A DNA stretch of 64,000 nucleotides, taken from assembly GCF_030272615.1 (NCBI RefSeq), contig NC_081408.1:612710977-612774976 (forward strand), written 5' to 3'. Positions within the stretch are counted from its first letter, which is position 1. The number at the start of each line of letters is the position of its first letter. The position numbers were made by a program, and so were the translations under genes. This DNA comes from Cryptomeria japonica. Its lineage: Eukaryota; Streptophyta; Pinopsida; Cupressales; Cupressaceae. The notes under the pieces were generated by a model that ran no database searches, was not told the DNA's origin, and saw nothing but the letters and a program-made list of their open reading frames with translations. Of the stretch, positions 11,013 through 24,098 are shown one piece after another.

Positions 11013-12428
11013 CCAAATAAATTTTGATTTTCAAATAATAAATTTTATTTTAAAATTAAATCAACAACCCCATAAAATAAAAATATAAATAAACTAAAAC
11101 CCCCAATTTTTTTTTTATTCACAGTCTATAATATTTTTCAGAATGACCAATAACAACAATATTGAAGATTTTTCTAGAATAATTTTGGTTTTCAAAAAAA
11201 ACACAAACTTGGTTGAATAACTAATCCGAATAAGCAAGTTTTGGGCATAAAGAAGATCATTTCCCGAACAATGAACACACCAAATTGCCAAACTTTAAAC
11301 TAAAATGCATAGATTTAAAACCCAACCCCCATTTCAATCAAGAAATTTCTTTCAAATACAACCAAATTTTTTTTTTTCAGTTTTTTTTATTTTTTCTTTT
11401 CAACAAAGGAAATAATTAAGAACCCTACCTCATTTCGCATTCTTGGCAAGATCTGATGAAGAGCCCAACCTGTAACTCAAGAAAACCTTCCTTCCCAAAA
11501 TGCCCAAATCTCCTCCAAAAATCCTTCTCCAAAAATATTTTTCAAAAAACCTCTCCAAAAATAATCCCCCAAAAATATTTCCAAACCCTAGGGTAAATGG
11601 AAGAATATTTGACCTAATCTCTTAGTTTTGAATTTAAACATCTTTTAAATAAAATGAAAAATCATTCTTTTCAACTATTCAAATATTCTAAACTTGCTTT
11701 TCTAATTAAAAATCAAAATGCTTCTCTCCCTCATTTAATTTTAATTTTCTCAATATTAACAAAGCTAACATTTATATTCCACAATATTAATGAGGGTAAA
11801 ATATTTTTAATTAAAATAAAATCCCAAAATGAATCTTTCACACTATATCAAATATATATAAATTAAACTTGTTTTTCTAATTAAAATTGATTTTCTTAAA
11901 TAATTAAAATTAACCTTTCTATTCCAAAAGCAAAGGAGATTAAATTATTTCTATTTCCAATAAATTTAAATCTTCCCTTTCAAAATGCATAAACTGAATA
12001 GATTCGTTATTTAAAATTAACGATTAAATTAAAGTTTCTACAAACATGAATAGAGCAATTTTTAATTAATGATTAATTATATAAAAGAAACCTATTTACT
12101 TTAGTTTCTTAATTACTAATGCGTAAATGAACACATTAAATCAAAATAACTACTTAGGATTAAATACTCAGTTTTACCACATGCCAAGCACGCAACCCAA
12201 GAAAGCCAACCAAATACACGACCTGCAAACCCAAATGAAAAGGGAAAATGAGGGACCATAGACAACGCTCACTTGAGCATGACTAGGGTAAAATGAGGGT
12301 TTTACAACCACCTAACCCAAATTCTAAGGACGAAAGAGGTATACTCAACTCTGCGAATCCAGGTGAAGACGAACCTCGCACCTAGGTGGTACCATATCTA
12401 CAATCTCCTACAACCAGGAGTCACACAA

Positions 12429-12429
<1 letters not shown>

Positions 12430-12457
<28 letters not shown>
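12430..12457. repeat. (CA)n microsatellite
   Basis: Fourteen uninterrupted CA units. Confidence 0.95.
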
Positions 12458-12459
<2 letters not shown>

Positions 12460-12674
12460 ATGAAGATGTTAGCTCGAGATTAATAACAAGAATCAGGAGA
12501 ACAATTAAACTTACATAAGAATCAATATGAAAGCACATTAACACGTACACACAATAATCATAATATCTGACTACAACATTGCATCATGGTAAATCAACCA
12601 TCCAAGAATGCCACATAAAAAGTCAACCAAGGTCAAACTGGTTTTACAAAGCTGACTAGGGTAGGGGCACTACA

Positions 12675-13427
12675 TTCCTTGTATAAGACATGTTTATGTT
12701 TGATAAAGTTTGATTGATTAACAAGACATGTGATCAGTTTGATTGTAGACTTTGAGATTTTTCCTGTTGTTGGTTTGATTTGATGGATGGTCTATGGTTT
12801 CTTGCTTTGATTTTCAATTTTTTATTTAAGGCTTTTTTTGGGACATTTTCTGATTTTTTGGATTTTTTCAGGATCATCTTTGATTTTTATGATTTTTGTA
12901 AGATTTTTTTGATTTTTAAGGCTTTTTTCAGTTATGCCCCCAAGTATGCAAACCTGTATGATATGATGATCTGTAGAATGTGGTGGAGACAATGAATTTT
13001 CAATATGAGTTATGCTAATCTAAGATGCATGATGAAGATGCAATTTTTATTGGAACAAGGATGATTGTATGTGTCTTGTGTTCTGAAAATGCACTAATTG
13101 GATTAAAGGTGTGAAACATTTCAAAAATAGGAGTCCAATCCATTCTCAGAAGACCTTAGACCATCCAACCTAACACACTGTATAACCAAGATTTATGAAT
13201 GGAGTCGCGAAAAACATCTCCATCAATTCTTGAAACTTTGATCTTCTTTTCCCAATGTATGTGCAATTGAGTTTATTCATACCCTTATAACCATTAAAGA
13301 CCCTTGGAATCCTATGTGGCTAGCTACGTGAAGTATTCTAACTTCAAAAGCATCCTAGATAGAACCTCGTTGCCAGCAAGATTTTAGGGCTCCGACGAGG
13401 CTATACAATGTAATCTCTCAAATATTG
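12675..13427. other. Left flank of element A, no gene seen
   Basis: T-rich sequence with GATTTTT-type runs (12780-12920), then ordinary sequence up to the target site CTCCA. A 71-codon plus ORF here is a composition artefact (Phe-rich). Confidence 0.5.
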
Positions 13428-13432
13428 CTCCA

Positions 13433-14582
13433 TGATGAATACTAAGAGGGGGGGTGAATTAGTATACTAATAAATACTAAACCCAAACACTTAAACAGTT
13501 TAATAGTCAACCGATATAACATATTTACTAACAAATCGGTTAAAACAAATGCAAACCAAACAACAAATAACGCATTCACCCACAGGAGCACAATCATCAT
13601 AACACAAGAGATTTTGATGTGGAAACCCAAATGGGAAAAACCACGATGAGATGAAGCTCACAAGTAACTATCTGTAGAATAGTAATCAGACCGGTTAAGG
13701 TCATACAATGTTCTTCACCAGAATAGATCCTATTAGGAATCTAGATCTTTGTTAGGAGATAAGTCCTGTTAAAGTACCTTGTGAGAGGATTTTAGATCCA
13801 CAATTGTGAACCACCTTGTTAGAGGATTTAAAAGGGCTTTGCCAGGCCTACCCGGTTAAGGGTTTCAGACTTGTCGAAGATGTAAGTAATCAACAAGTGA
13901 GTGATCTAAATACTAGCATAGTATGCTTGGTTAGATCCTTGATAGCTCATTGTTAATGCATTTCAGGTATTACTTCAGTCTTCACTATCTCCACACTCTA
14001 TTTCTTCACATAGACCTAATCTTCTCTTCTATGATTGCACATGCAGAAACCTCATTAATCACCTTAAACCCTAACAACATATAAAACCCTAGACATGATG
14101 TCCTTATAAAGAAATCTGACTTCATGTCGGTCCAATAGGATTACATTGCAAGTTCCTAGGTTCAGTGCATCTGGACACATTTGGTAACATGGCACAGAAT
14201 CACCACGAAAGAGTTGGTGGATGATAACTCATCAAAAAAATACCGATTGGTAACTCATCACAAAGTAATACCGGTTCATACATTTAACCGATTACCAGTT
14301 TGTCAAAATGAAGACTGGGAAAATGATAAGTGTCACTTTAGTTCCTTTGAACCGCTTGAGATCCTTGAACCGCTTGAGGTTTTCATACCACTTTGGGTCT
14401 TCATACCACTTGAGATCGGTAAGACACTTTCTGCAAAAACACCAATAGTCTAAAGACTATAATACATAATACCGGTTGGAACAAATATTGGTTGAGCATA
14501 ACTCATATATACAAAAAGTGATCTCAAAGCAAGTGTGTGTCCATAAATGACAATCACAACATCATCATCAAAAATGCCAACA
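13433..14582 (-). repeat. 3' LTR of element A (left)
   Basis: Partner of 27558-28708. On the minus strand it contains a TATA-like TTTATAAGGACAT (plus 14098-14112) and a block of reiterated CTAACAAGGT-like phrases. Confidence 0.92.
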
Positions 14583-14592
14583 ATCTCTCCCT
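14583..14592 (-). other. Polypurine tract of element A
   Basis: On the minus strand AAAGGGAGAGAT runs directly into the 3' LTR start TGTTGG. The equivalent tract in element B is AAAGGGGGAGAT. Confidence 0.85.
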
Positions 14593-14980
14593 TTGGCATT
14601 GATGGCAACACTTACGAAAATTTTGACATCTAAGTGTTTTACAACAAAAATATGCCATAATCAAAATTACTCCCCCTAAGCACATAAACTATCCCTTTTG
14701 CAGAAAATACAATGTATACTACTCCCTTAAAGAGATAAAAATGAAAGTATACATAACATTCATCAAAATTTTAAATACTACTCCCCCTTTGCCAACAATG
14801 ACAAAGTACTATAGAATAACCCTTGTTTCTCATTATCATTAATATAATAAATGTTTATGACAATAATGAGTGAAACTTATCAAAAACCAATTTAAAATCC
14901 TATATAAAGGTCTTCATGGATAAAGACCATGACTCAATTAATGAGGTAGCCACATCACTTTCTATTTGCATCTAGGATAC
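14593..14980 (-). other. 3' untranslated region of element A
   Basis: Non-coding between the end of ORF2 (stop at 14981-14983) and the purine tract. Several CTCCCCC-type tracts are present; nothing else was recognised. Confidence 0.55.
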
Positions 14981-17900
14981 CTATTCCTCCATGGCATCTA
15001 TTGTGCTCATCTCTTGAGTGATCGTTAAGGCATCCAGATTAAGATAGAACTTCTGAAGTATTTGCAGTCTGGGTAGTAGAACCAGTTGAAGTTCTTGCAA
15101 ATCTTGGGTCTGGTTGTTAATCTCCAAATCAATTCTAGCAGACTGGAGCTGAAACTGGTGAACTATTTGCCCATATGTAGTAAAGGAATCAAAGGGCATC
15201 TTAAAGGTGCTTATATAGGCCGCAAATCAGATTGCAGTTTTTCCTTCTGAGAAAGCACATCATCACAAAATAGATGGGTTTGGCTTATCTTACTAAGTAG
15301 TAATTTCCCCTCATCCATAGCATCTCTTATGTCTTTCTACTCTTTCTGAAGTTCACATCAAAGATCATTCAATATCTTCACTAAGGCAGTGTTTAGTGCC
15401 TTTTGATGCTTCTTCTATGCATTAGCTTCAGCAACCTCTTCCAGGCTTTGTACCTAGTCCTCCACAACTGTGCATAGAAGTTTTAGCTGGGCCAAAGAGG
15501 AATCAGTACTGGGAAGGTTGGTATCGGGAATCAAACTAGTAAGTGTATCCACCACAGTTTGAATAGCGTCTTGATCCTTTTTCCTCCTTAAAGCTTCCAG
15601 TCATTCTTGAGAAAGCTTAATGCTTTGGAGCAGCTTTGATTAACTTGTAGATTGTAGGTCAATAGGACTGGTAATGTCAGCCGGTTTGGCTTGACCACCG
15701 GTTGCCTTTGGGGTCTCCATTTGTGTACTCTTTGCCGCTTCCCTCTTCTCTTTAGCTCTTTGTTTTTCCTCTTCTGCCTTCTTTTTCTCCTCTGCCTCTT
15801 TCTTTTTCTTCTCTTCATCCTTCTTCCTTTCTTCTTCCTTCTGCTTCTCTTCTTCTTTCTTCTTCTCCTCTTCTTGTTTCTTTTTCTCATCTTCCTATTT
15901 CTTCTTCTCCTCTTCCTATTTCTTTTTCTCATCTTCCTGTTTCTTCTTCTCCTCTTCCTATTTCCTTTTCTCTTCTTCTTGTTTCCTCTTCTCCTCTTCC
16001 TCTTTCCTTTTCTCCTCTTCTTTTCTTTTCTCTTCCTCTTTCTTCTTCTCCTCCTTTTTCTTCTTTTCTTCTTCTTTCCTCTTTTCTGCTTCTTTTCTCT
16101 TTTCTTCTTCCTATTTCTTTTTTCTCTACCTCTTTCTCTTTGTCAGCTTTCTCCTTCTCCTGTTTCTCCTTGTCTGTGTCTGGAGTGATATCATCACCAT
16201 CTAGTGCATCCACATCATTAGTGTCTACCTGTCCTGTAGCTTGTTCTTCCTCACCATCAAATGCCTCAACCGGATTTCCGGTTTCTGGTTCCTGTTCAGC
16301 CTTTCTATTGGCTTCAGCTACTTGCTGCATTTTCAGAGCAGCTTTGGTATGTGAGTGTGTATCTTTCACCACCTCTAAGACTTTGCCTTCCAGTAACAAG
16401 AGTCTTCTTCTTCTCATGAAGAAGAGGCCTTTGTACTTATTCATGATCTCATAGAGCTCAAAGTTTGACACATCAGGAAAATACTATGCAAATATTTCCT
16501 CTCTTATTTCCTATTCCTTTTCAATGGCAATGTGCCATTTGTTATCTAAAGAATTGTATAAAGAATCAAATGCCTCAGATCTAATGTCTGATGGTGAATG
16601 GTCATTAATACATAGATATTGAATGACTTCATGTTCAACTTCCTCCTTTTCATTATCATTAAAATCATCAAAACATTCTTTCAAGTCACTAAGCACTTTT
16701 CTTCTTATGTTTTTAATAGTCCTTTGACAATGTGTCAACGGTGTGTAAGAGGAAATGTCTATATTTACCAGTGCTGACGATGCCAGTTCATCACTAGTTG
16801 TCTTTGCTTTCTTCCTCATTTGCCTAGTCTTTTTAGGCTGCACTTCAGGTTCTGTATCCTCAGAATCTAGTGAGGTGTTCTTAATTTTTTGCTTTCTTTC
16901 AAAGACCTTGGCAGGTGCAACTTCTGGTTTCTTCTTGGCCAGTGACCGCTTGGTCACTTTACGACTTGCTGAAGTAATTGGTGTTGATACCGATGGCACT
17001 GCCTTTCCCTTCTTCACTGAAGGTTCTTCAAATGATTTAATCCTTTCCAAGTAAGTGTCAGTTCTCTTCTTTTTTGGATCAAGAGGTGAGGCAAGTAGGG
17101 TAGAGGCATACTCATCGAGCATGTCATACATCACTTCATATCCCATGGGCTCCACTTCTTACTTTCTGGGCTCAACCGCCTCCATTATGCACTCATCTAC
17201 TCTGATGATAAAGCAGATGTCCTCTTCATACTTCTTGACAATTTCACCATATATCCTCATCCTCTGGCTCATCTTTCGCTTGAATTCATAAAAGTATTTA
17301 TTCAGGACCTAAGGATAACCGGTTCCCACCACTTGAAGACTTTCTCTGATCTGTTTGGTAACCGGTTGGTCAGCAGACCATTGAATATCACCGACTCCAG
17401 GAAAATAGCCTTGAAAGTAGAAAGACAATCCTACCAATAGTTGTCCAAATTTAAATCTCAAGGCATTGTCTTGTTTGATAGATTTTAGGTTTACCAGGAG
17501 TTGCCTATGCATGCAGGTGCATAGATCAAATGATGCATCTTCCATGATCATTCTATAGGCAGCATTGACCGCAGTAGTAGAGATAGAGTTAATTCTGCTG
17601 GCATAGAACGTCCAGTAACCGATCACCATACAGGCATACTTGACCAAATCATCCTTGATGGTGTTGATGGTCATTCCTCATTGGTCGCTCACAGAACTGG
17701 TGAGCTTGGTCATTTGTGTCTTAATAACTTTTCTTAGGGTTGGCACTTCTCCAACGTTATAGAAACCAGTGATGACATGAATCGCTTCTGGTGTGATGTC
17801 ATGTGTCCGCTCAAGATACATTTTGTCACCATGCACTCTGCTTAGGATTATGTGGATGTGATCTTCTATGAATTCTTCAAGAAAATAGACCTCATTGTGA

Positions 17901-18148
17901 AGTTTCTTCTTTTCCAGGATGATGTATTCAGGCTTGATCTTCTTGTCATCCCCACAAAATAAACCTAACTGTGAATGGATCATTAGGGATCCTAGGTCTT
18001 CAATTTTGCAATCAATATAATCTGAAATTCCTTCCTCAACTATAATACTAGCGGGTATCTAGGATAGGGCATTGTATTTCATGTTCCTTTGTATGAAATC
18101 TGTTGAATCAATAGGTGCACTTGAACTAGAGTGCGAAGCAGAAGCCAT
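14981..18148 (-). pseudogene. Element A ORF2: large unrecognised protein with Glu/Lys-rich middle
   Basis: From ATG 18148 (MASASHSSSSAPIDSTDF) one minus frame runs to about 16130, broken by stops at 18059-18061, 17675-17677, 17306-17308, 17159-17161 and near 16508. The first three fit CAG to TAG or CGA to TGA. The N-terminal 350 codons look globular (LERTHDITPEAIHVITGF, KYACMVIGYWTFYASRIN). A Lys-rich stretch follows, then about 180 codons of Glu/Lys/Arg repeats with a frameshift near 16130. The end (14981-15199, QLQSARIDLEINNQTQDLQE) is back in the original frame and looks coiled-coil. Ancestral length was about 1050 codons. I do not recognise the family. The front half recalls plant transposon-associated globular domains (PMD or 'Transposase_32' type), but this is a weak impression. 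Confidence 0.65.
15740..16135. repeat. Purine/pyrimidine low-complexity tract in element A ORF2
   Basis: The plus strand is almost pure CTTCTT/TTTCTC and the minus strand GAAGAA/GAGAAA. It encodes the Glu/Lys repeat of ORF2. The plus-strand Leu/Phe-rich ORF at 15691-16188 is its shadow. Confidence 0.9.
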
Positions 18149-18360
18149 GATAAACAAAGAAACTCAAAAAATACCTTTGCGAATCAAGATTTAGGGCTTG
18201 GACACTGTAGCTAGCAACACACCACTTCGATCATTTGGAACACCACTTAGTGTTCTTCACTTGATTGATTGATACTTTCTCCGGATTCTACTTAAACATT
18301 TTTGAAATCTCTTTGAATCGCAAAATGAATCGCCTTTGGTCGCTCTTCACTCGAGAATTT
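18149..18360 (-). other. Leader between element B insertion site and element A ORF2
   Basis: About 210 bp of non-coding sequence upstream of ATG 18148. With 26001-26226 it formed the original spacer between ORF1 and ORF2 of A, now split by B. Confidence 0.6.
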
Positions 18361-18365
18361 CTTCG

Positions 18366-19847
18366 TGTTGGTATTTCAATTACAATGAGAGATTGTTGAC
18401 ATTTCAATAAGGATATTAAGAAGGTTGTTGATGATTATGGATATAACTGATTAAGGATGTTTACTGTCTTAATAATATTATTTTGTCATTGATGTCAAGA
18501 AATTGAGTCTCTGACTCAGTATGATGTTGCCATATCTTAAGAAGTATGATTTGATGAGTATAAAGATGTTGGTAAAAGACATAGAAAGAATGTGAAGAAT
18601 AAGGGGAGAAATAAATTATTCAATGGGAAACTATTACCGAGTTAGACAATGATGAGATCATGTTGTTTAGATTGTTTTGATATCCTACATATATTGTCGA
18701 TTGTAAGGTTTATAGTATACTATGCTACCGAACAAAGAACCTAGTCGGTAAACCCTAAGGTTATCGCTATCGGTTAATGAAGGAAAAATGTCTACCAAGT
18801 GAAGTTTAGTATTTACCGAGTAACAACCAAGCTATAACAGAATACATTGGATGAATAAAAGCATTATTTAATGAAGGATGCTAATGAGCTGGAACTGATT
18901 AAATGATTGGTATGACGTGCATGAAGTTTGTTAAGGATCTATGGCAAAGGAAAATCAAGAGGAAGATCTACAACATAGATTGAACCGTAATTACCTAGCA
19001 CAAGTTCCAAGGAAGGAATGCAAGTTCCAAGGCAAGGTAAAACATTTTTTCAGATCGAAGGATACATTGAACCTAGTCAAGTTTGAAGATCTGATGGCTA
19101 TGATTAATCATGGGAAATGTGATCAAGGAGATTAAGTGGTTGGCAAATTGTTTATAAATAAGGAATTGTTGATAAACAATGTATGCAGGCAAGTGTAAGC
19201 ACCGGGATGCTACATAGTGATTACCAAGCACAAAAGCTTGAAGATCTATTTGAATAACAAAGTGGGAAGCCCAGTAGAGGGACAAGATAAGTCCTATGAC
19301 TAGACAGTGTTGAGCAAATAAGAATCTACTTTAACATTTTAGATGTGAAGTTGCAGATATATTTTATTACTATTGTTTATTTTGTAAGTGATAGAAAATC
19401 TCTTAACTAAGTGGACTTAACAGTCTTATTTGTAAATCCTCTAGCAAGGTGACATTTTGATTGAGTGTTTGAAATCCTTTGACAAGGTCACTTCTAACAA
19501 AGTGAAGATCCTAACAGATCTGAGGGAAATCCCTTAACCAGGTCACATCTAGCAATGTGTTTGTAATCTTTAACAGGATTTTCTTTTAACTGAGCATACT
19601 CTAGAAGAGTATATTTCTTAGTGGGTCCGAAATCCCACAATGGTTTTTCCCTATTTGGGTTTTCACATTAAATCTGGTGTTATGATGATTATGTGTTTAT
19701 GAGTTAGCATGTTTTAGAGTTTTGGTTACATATATCTAAAGTATAGGCTACCGAGGTTGAATTTATTGAATTTATTGATTATTAAGTTTGTATGATTCAC
19801 CCCCCCGCCCCTCTCATCTTATTTACAATTAGTATCAGAGATTAACA
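18366..19847 (+). repeat. 5' LTR of element B
   Basis: 1482 bp. The 3' part has many reiterated phrases of the type CTAGCAAGGTGAC, CTTTGACAAGGTCAC, CTAACAAAGTGAAG. It ends with a C-rich run followed by a PBS-like TTAGTATCAGAG just inside the LTR. Confidence 0.94.
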
Positions 19848-19848
19848 A

Positions 19849-19861
19849 TTGGTATCAAAGC
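19849..19861 (+). other. Primer binding site of element B
   Basis: TTGGTATCAAAGC, one base after the LTR end: the tRNA-Met-type copia site with A for G at one position. Confidence 0.88.
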
Positions 19862-19911
19862 TTTGGACTCCGGAAGAAAATTTTAAAGGCACTTGAGGCA
19901 AAGATCGAAAG

Positions 19912-21040
19912 ATGTATAAGAGGGATGCACCAAAGCTGAACAAGTCAAGTTTCTCTACATGGCAGAAAAGGATGAAGCTGCACTTATCAGGAATTGGAGA
20001 ATATGTTGTATATTATCTGGAGAATGATTTCATTACACCTAGCACCTATCAATTGACAATGGAAGAGATAAAGGCAAAGAAAGAACATATTCAAGCAATG
20101 ATTGAAATAACATCTGCATTGACCGACTCAGAGTTTAATGATCTAGAAGGATGTATTGATGCTAAGGCAATGTGGACCAAGCTCATATCTGTGTATGGTG
20201 GTGATGAACATGTTCAAAGAGAAAAAGTGGATAGTCTAAGAGGACAACTTGAATCTATGAGAATGAATGAAGGTGAGAACATAACCTAGTACAGTACAAT
20301 GTTAAAGGAGATTGTCAATCAAATCAAAGGAGCAGGAGGAACTATTGAAGAAAAGGATGTAACAAGTAAGTTGCTAAGAACCCTTCTACCTACTTATGCC
20401 ATTCGAGTCTCTACAATCAATGAATTAAGGTCTATACCTAACATGCCATTTTCTTTGGATGCTACTATCGGTAAGCTACATGCATTTGAGTTAAGTAATT
20501 TTGATAATAGTGGGTCTTCGGTAAGTAAAGTTGAGTCTGCATTCAGTTCTTTTCATATTGGTGAATCTGACGACTATAATGATAGAATGAATAAGTACTT
20601 TGAAGGGAATCACAGTGGAGCAAGTGAAAGATTTCACAAAAATATGGAAGAAGTACACAAACTGTATGAGGAAAACAGAAAGCAAGAAGAGTTTGAAGCA
20701 CTATTGGCTAGAAGGTTACCGAGAGGCAAAGGTAAGTCTAAAGGAAAGCTACCTTTGAAATGTTTTAATTGTGATAAGATAGGACATATGGCTTCTAACT
20801 GTCCTAACAAAGATTCTACTGAGAAGAGATATTACCGAGATGACAGACAGAAAGATAATCATTATAGAGGACACCAAGAATTCAGAAGAAGAGATAGAAA
20901 GACATGCCTAATAGTTGATGAGGAATCCAATGATGATAAATCTGATGAAACTGAAATAGAGGAAGTTGTTTATGTGGCTATCAAAGATGGATCAGATGAA
21001 GAAAGGTATGAAGTAAAAGCTTTAATATCTCACATAAATA
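19912..21040 (+). pseudogene. Element B gag
   Basis: Starts at ATG 19912 (MYKRDAPKLNKSSFSTWQKRM), about 50 bp after the PBS. The capsid region has the copia signature FSTWQKRMKLHL and AKAMWTKLISVYGG. It is cut by TAG at 20287-20289 and continues in the same frame from 20290. A single zinc knuckle CFNCDKIGHMASNC lies near 20761-20802. An acidic linker (SNDDKSDETEIEEVV) leads into the protease without a stop, so gag and pol were one frame in this family. Confidence 0.9.
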
Positions 21041-24000
21041 CTAATGATTCTTGGATCATAGATAGTGGATACTCACATCACATGACAGGTGATAAACACA
21101 AGTTTGTTAAATTAGAAGATTATGATGGAGGCTATGTAAGATTTCGTAATGATGCACCATGTCTAGTAAGAGGTAAAGGATCCATAACACCTCTTGACAA
21201 TGCAAAATTTAATGATATTTATTGGCTTGAAGGTTTGAAATACAATTTGTTGAGTGTAGCACAGCTAAACAATACAGGATACCGAATAGAATTTCAGAAG
21301 GGAATTGTCAAAGTTCATGACAAGCATGGAAAGATAGCTGCTACTGGGACACAAACAAGAGGTAATACATTTCATCTTGACTCAACTCAGAACAATTGTC
21401 TGTATGCTAAGATAGAAGATACCTGTTTATGGCATAAAAGGTTTTGTCATGTAAATTTTAATAATCTGATCAAAATAAGTAAAAAGCACTGAGTAAGAGG
21501 TCTATCAAGTTTGGAAAAACCTGAGAATGCTATGTGCCAAGGATGTCAGATGGGTAAGATGACAAGATCAAGCTTTACAAGTAAGTCCTACACTTCTAGG
21601 GAATTTTAGATCTTGTACACACTGATCTTTGTGGTCCTATGAAACTTCAAAGTTATTATGGTGATAAATATTTCATATTATTTGTGGATGATTACTCAAG
21701 GATGATGTCAGTCATGTTTTTAAAAGAAAAATTAGAAGCTTTTCAAATGTTCAAATTGTACAAGGTAAGAGTTGAAAATGAAATAGGAAGACAACTGAAA
21801 TGTCTTAGATCTGATAGAGGAGGAGAGTTTACTTCTAATGAATTTAACTTATTCTACAATGATCATGGTATAAAGAGACAAGTATCTGCACCGAGAACTC
21901 CACAATAGAATGGGATAGTTGAAAGAAGGAACCAATCTATTGTAGATTGTGCAAGAACCCTGATGATAGAAAAGAGGGTACCTCAAATATTTTGGAGAGA
22001 AGCAATAAGCACAACAATTTACACCCTTAACCAAGTACAACTAAAGAAAGGAACCTTGAAGACATCGTATGAAATCTGGTATGATAAGAAACCTAATGTA
22101 AGTTACTTTAAAATCTTTAGAAGTAGATACTATGTTCACAAAGATGACCAAAATGGAAGGTTTGATCAGAAAAGTGAAGAAGGAACATTTATTGGTTATT
22201 CTTCTAGAAGCAAAGCATTTAAATGTTTGATCAAATCATCTAACAAAATAGTAGAAAGTGCAAATGTGAAAATTGATGAATTTGTAGAAAGAAATGATGA
22301 AGGAAATTCCAAGGAACCAGAAGATTATGAAGGATTTGTATATGTTCAATCGAGAAATCCTACCGAGAAAATTGCAAAAGGAAATGAAGAGAATATCCAT
22401 TTACCGAGTGATGAAGAAGATCATACAGAGTCTACCGAGCCTATATTAGCCAAGTATGTCAGAAGGAATCATGCATCAAGTTAGATTATAGGAAATAAGG
22501 ATGATCTAGTGATGACAAGGAACAAACTGAGATAGAACACATGTCTGATATCTGAATTTGAACTGAGAATAGTGAAAGAGGCATTTGACAGTGAAGATTG
22601 GATAAATGCTATGACAGAAGAGATTGATCAAATCAAGAAGAATGACACATGGACACTAGTCCCAAGACTGAAGGACAAAAATGTAATCGGTACAAAGTGG
22701 ATTTTTAGAAACAAGCTAAATGAAAAGGGAGAGGTCATTTGGAATAAAGAAAGACTAGTTTGCAAAGGTTATGCTCAAGAAGAAGGAATAGATTATGGTG
22801 AGACTTTTGCACCTGTGGCAAGGCTTGAAGGAGTAAGAACATTGTTGGCATATGCTGCTTACAAGAATTTCAAGGTATATCAAATGGATGTCAAATCTGC
22901 ATTTCTAAATGGTATATTAGAAGAAGAAGTTTTTATTGAACAACCTGAAGGATTTGTTGAAGAAGAGAATAAAGATTAGGTATGTAAGTTGAACAAAGCA
23001 TTATATGGTCGGAAACAAGCACCTAGAGCATGCTATGAGAGATTGCATTCTTATTTAATCAAGATTGGTTTTATAAGAACAAGTGAAGACAGTAACATAT
23101 ATATGAAGCATGATGAGGACAATAGGATATTGATCTCAGCCATATTTGTTGATGATATTATTTTTTATGGAAATGACTCTTTATGCAAGAACTTTGGAAA
23201 TGAAATGTGCAAAGAATTTGAGATATCATTAATCGGTGAAATAAAGTATTTTATAGGTTTACAGATACTGCAAATGAAAGATGAGATTTTCATTACTCAA
23301 TCCAAGTACATAAAGGAAATCTTGAAGAAATTTGGAATGGAGGATTCTAAACCTGTAAGTAATCCTATGACTACCAACTGTAAACTATCAAAGAATGATG
23401 AATCTACATATGTTGATGAGACACATTACTGATCTATGATTGGAAAGTTGCAATATGTTGTTCACAGCAAACTGGATATAGCACATGCAGTAGGTATTGT
23501 TGCAAGATTTTCTACAGATCCCAAGGAAACACATATGACAACAATCAAGAGAATTTTTAGATACCTGAAAGATACTGAAGATTATGGCTTAGTATATCAG
23601 AAAGGAAATGTTTTTGATTTAAAAGTTTATACTGATGCTGACTGGGCAGGCAACATTGATGATAGGGAAAGCACAAGTGGAGGAGCTTTCTTTTTAGGAG
23701 AAAGACTAGTGAGTTGGCTTAGCAAGAAACAAGGATGCATTTCACAGTCAACAGCTGAAGCTGAGTATGTTGTTGTAGCATTGAATTGTACCAATATAGC
23801 ATGGATTAAACAACTGTTGGAAGGCATAAATGAGAAAGTTACCGAGCTAGTAACTATATTTTGTGATAATACTAGTGCCATTAACATTTCAAAGAATCCT
23901 ATTATGCACTCTAAGACAAAGCACATCTCTATCAAGTATCATTATCTTATAGAAAAAGTTCAAGAGAAGAAAGTGGTGTTGGAGTATGTTAGCACAAAGG

Positions 24001-24098
24001 AACAAATAGCAGATATCTTCACCAAGCCAATGCCAAGGGACACTTTTGAGTATCTCAGAAGTCAGTTAGCGGTCCTACCCCTATCTTCTACTCACTGA
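21041..24098 (+). pseudogene. Element B pol (protease, integrase, RT, RNase H)
   Basis: Protease WIIDSGYSHHMTGD (21052) has Tyr where the family usually has Ala or Cys. The pre-integrase motif LWHKRFCHVNFNNL follows, with TGA at 21490. The frame then changes near 21605. Integrase shows HTDLCGP, RSDRGGEF and NGIVERRN (Asp-Asp-Glu intact), RT shows [12 protein letters not shown] and FVDDIIFYG (intact), and RNase H shows DADWAGNIDDRESTSG and ADIFTKPM. In-frame stops at 21906, 22482, 22533, 22977 and 23430 mostly sit at an expected Gln or Arg. The frame ends at 24096-24098. Removal of few substitutions separates this from an open frame, but as it stands it cannot make Pol. Confidence 0.93.

Larger units (their letters stand above)
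9984..12674. other. AT-rich non-coding DNA with local tandem repeats
   Basis: No convincing gene. Apart from the listed arrays and GC island it is low-complexity A/T. The right edge (gggtaggggcactaca, ending 12674) reads on the minus strand as TGTAGTGCCCC, which looks like an LTR start. A minus-strand LTR or its debris may therefore end here, but no matching partner was found. Confidence 0.4.

Noticed and set aside
15691-16188. Leu/Phe-rich 165-codon plus-strand ORF resembling a membrane protein
   Set aside because: It is the antisense shadow of the Glu/Lys repeat in element A ORF2. A pyrimidine-rich strand automatically reads as Leu/Phe/Ser.
19829-19840. TTAGTATCAGAG taken as the PBS of element B
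   Set aside because: It lies before the LTR end, which is fixed by the right LTR and the target duplication. The true PBS is 12 bases further on.
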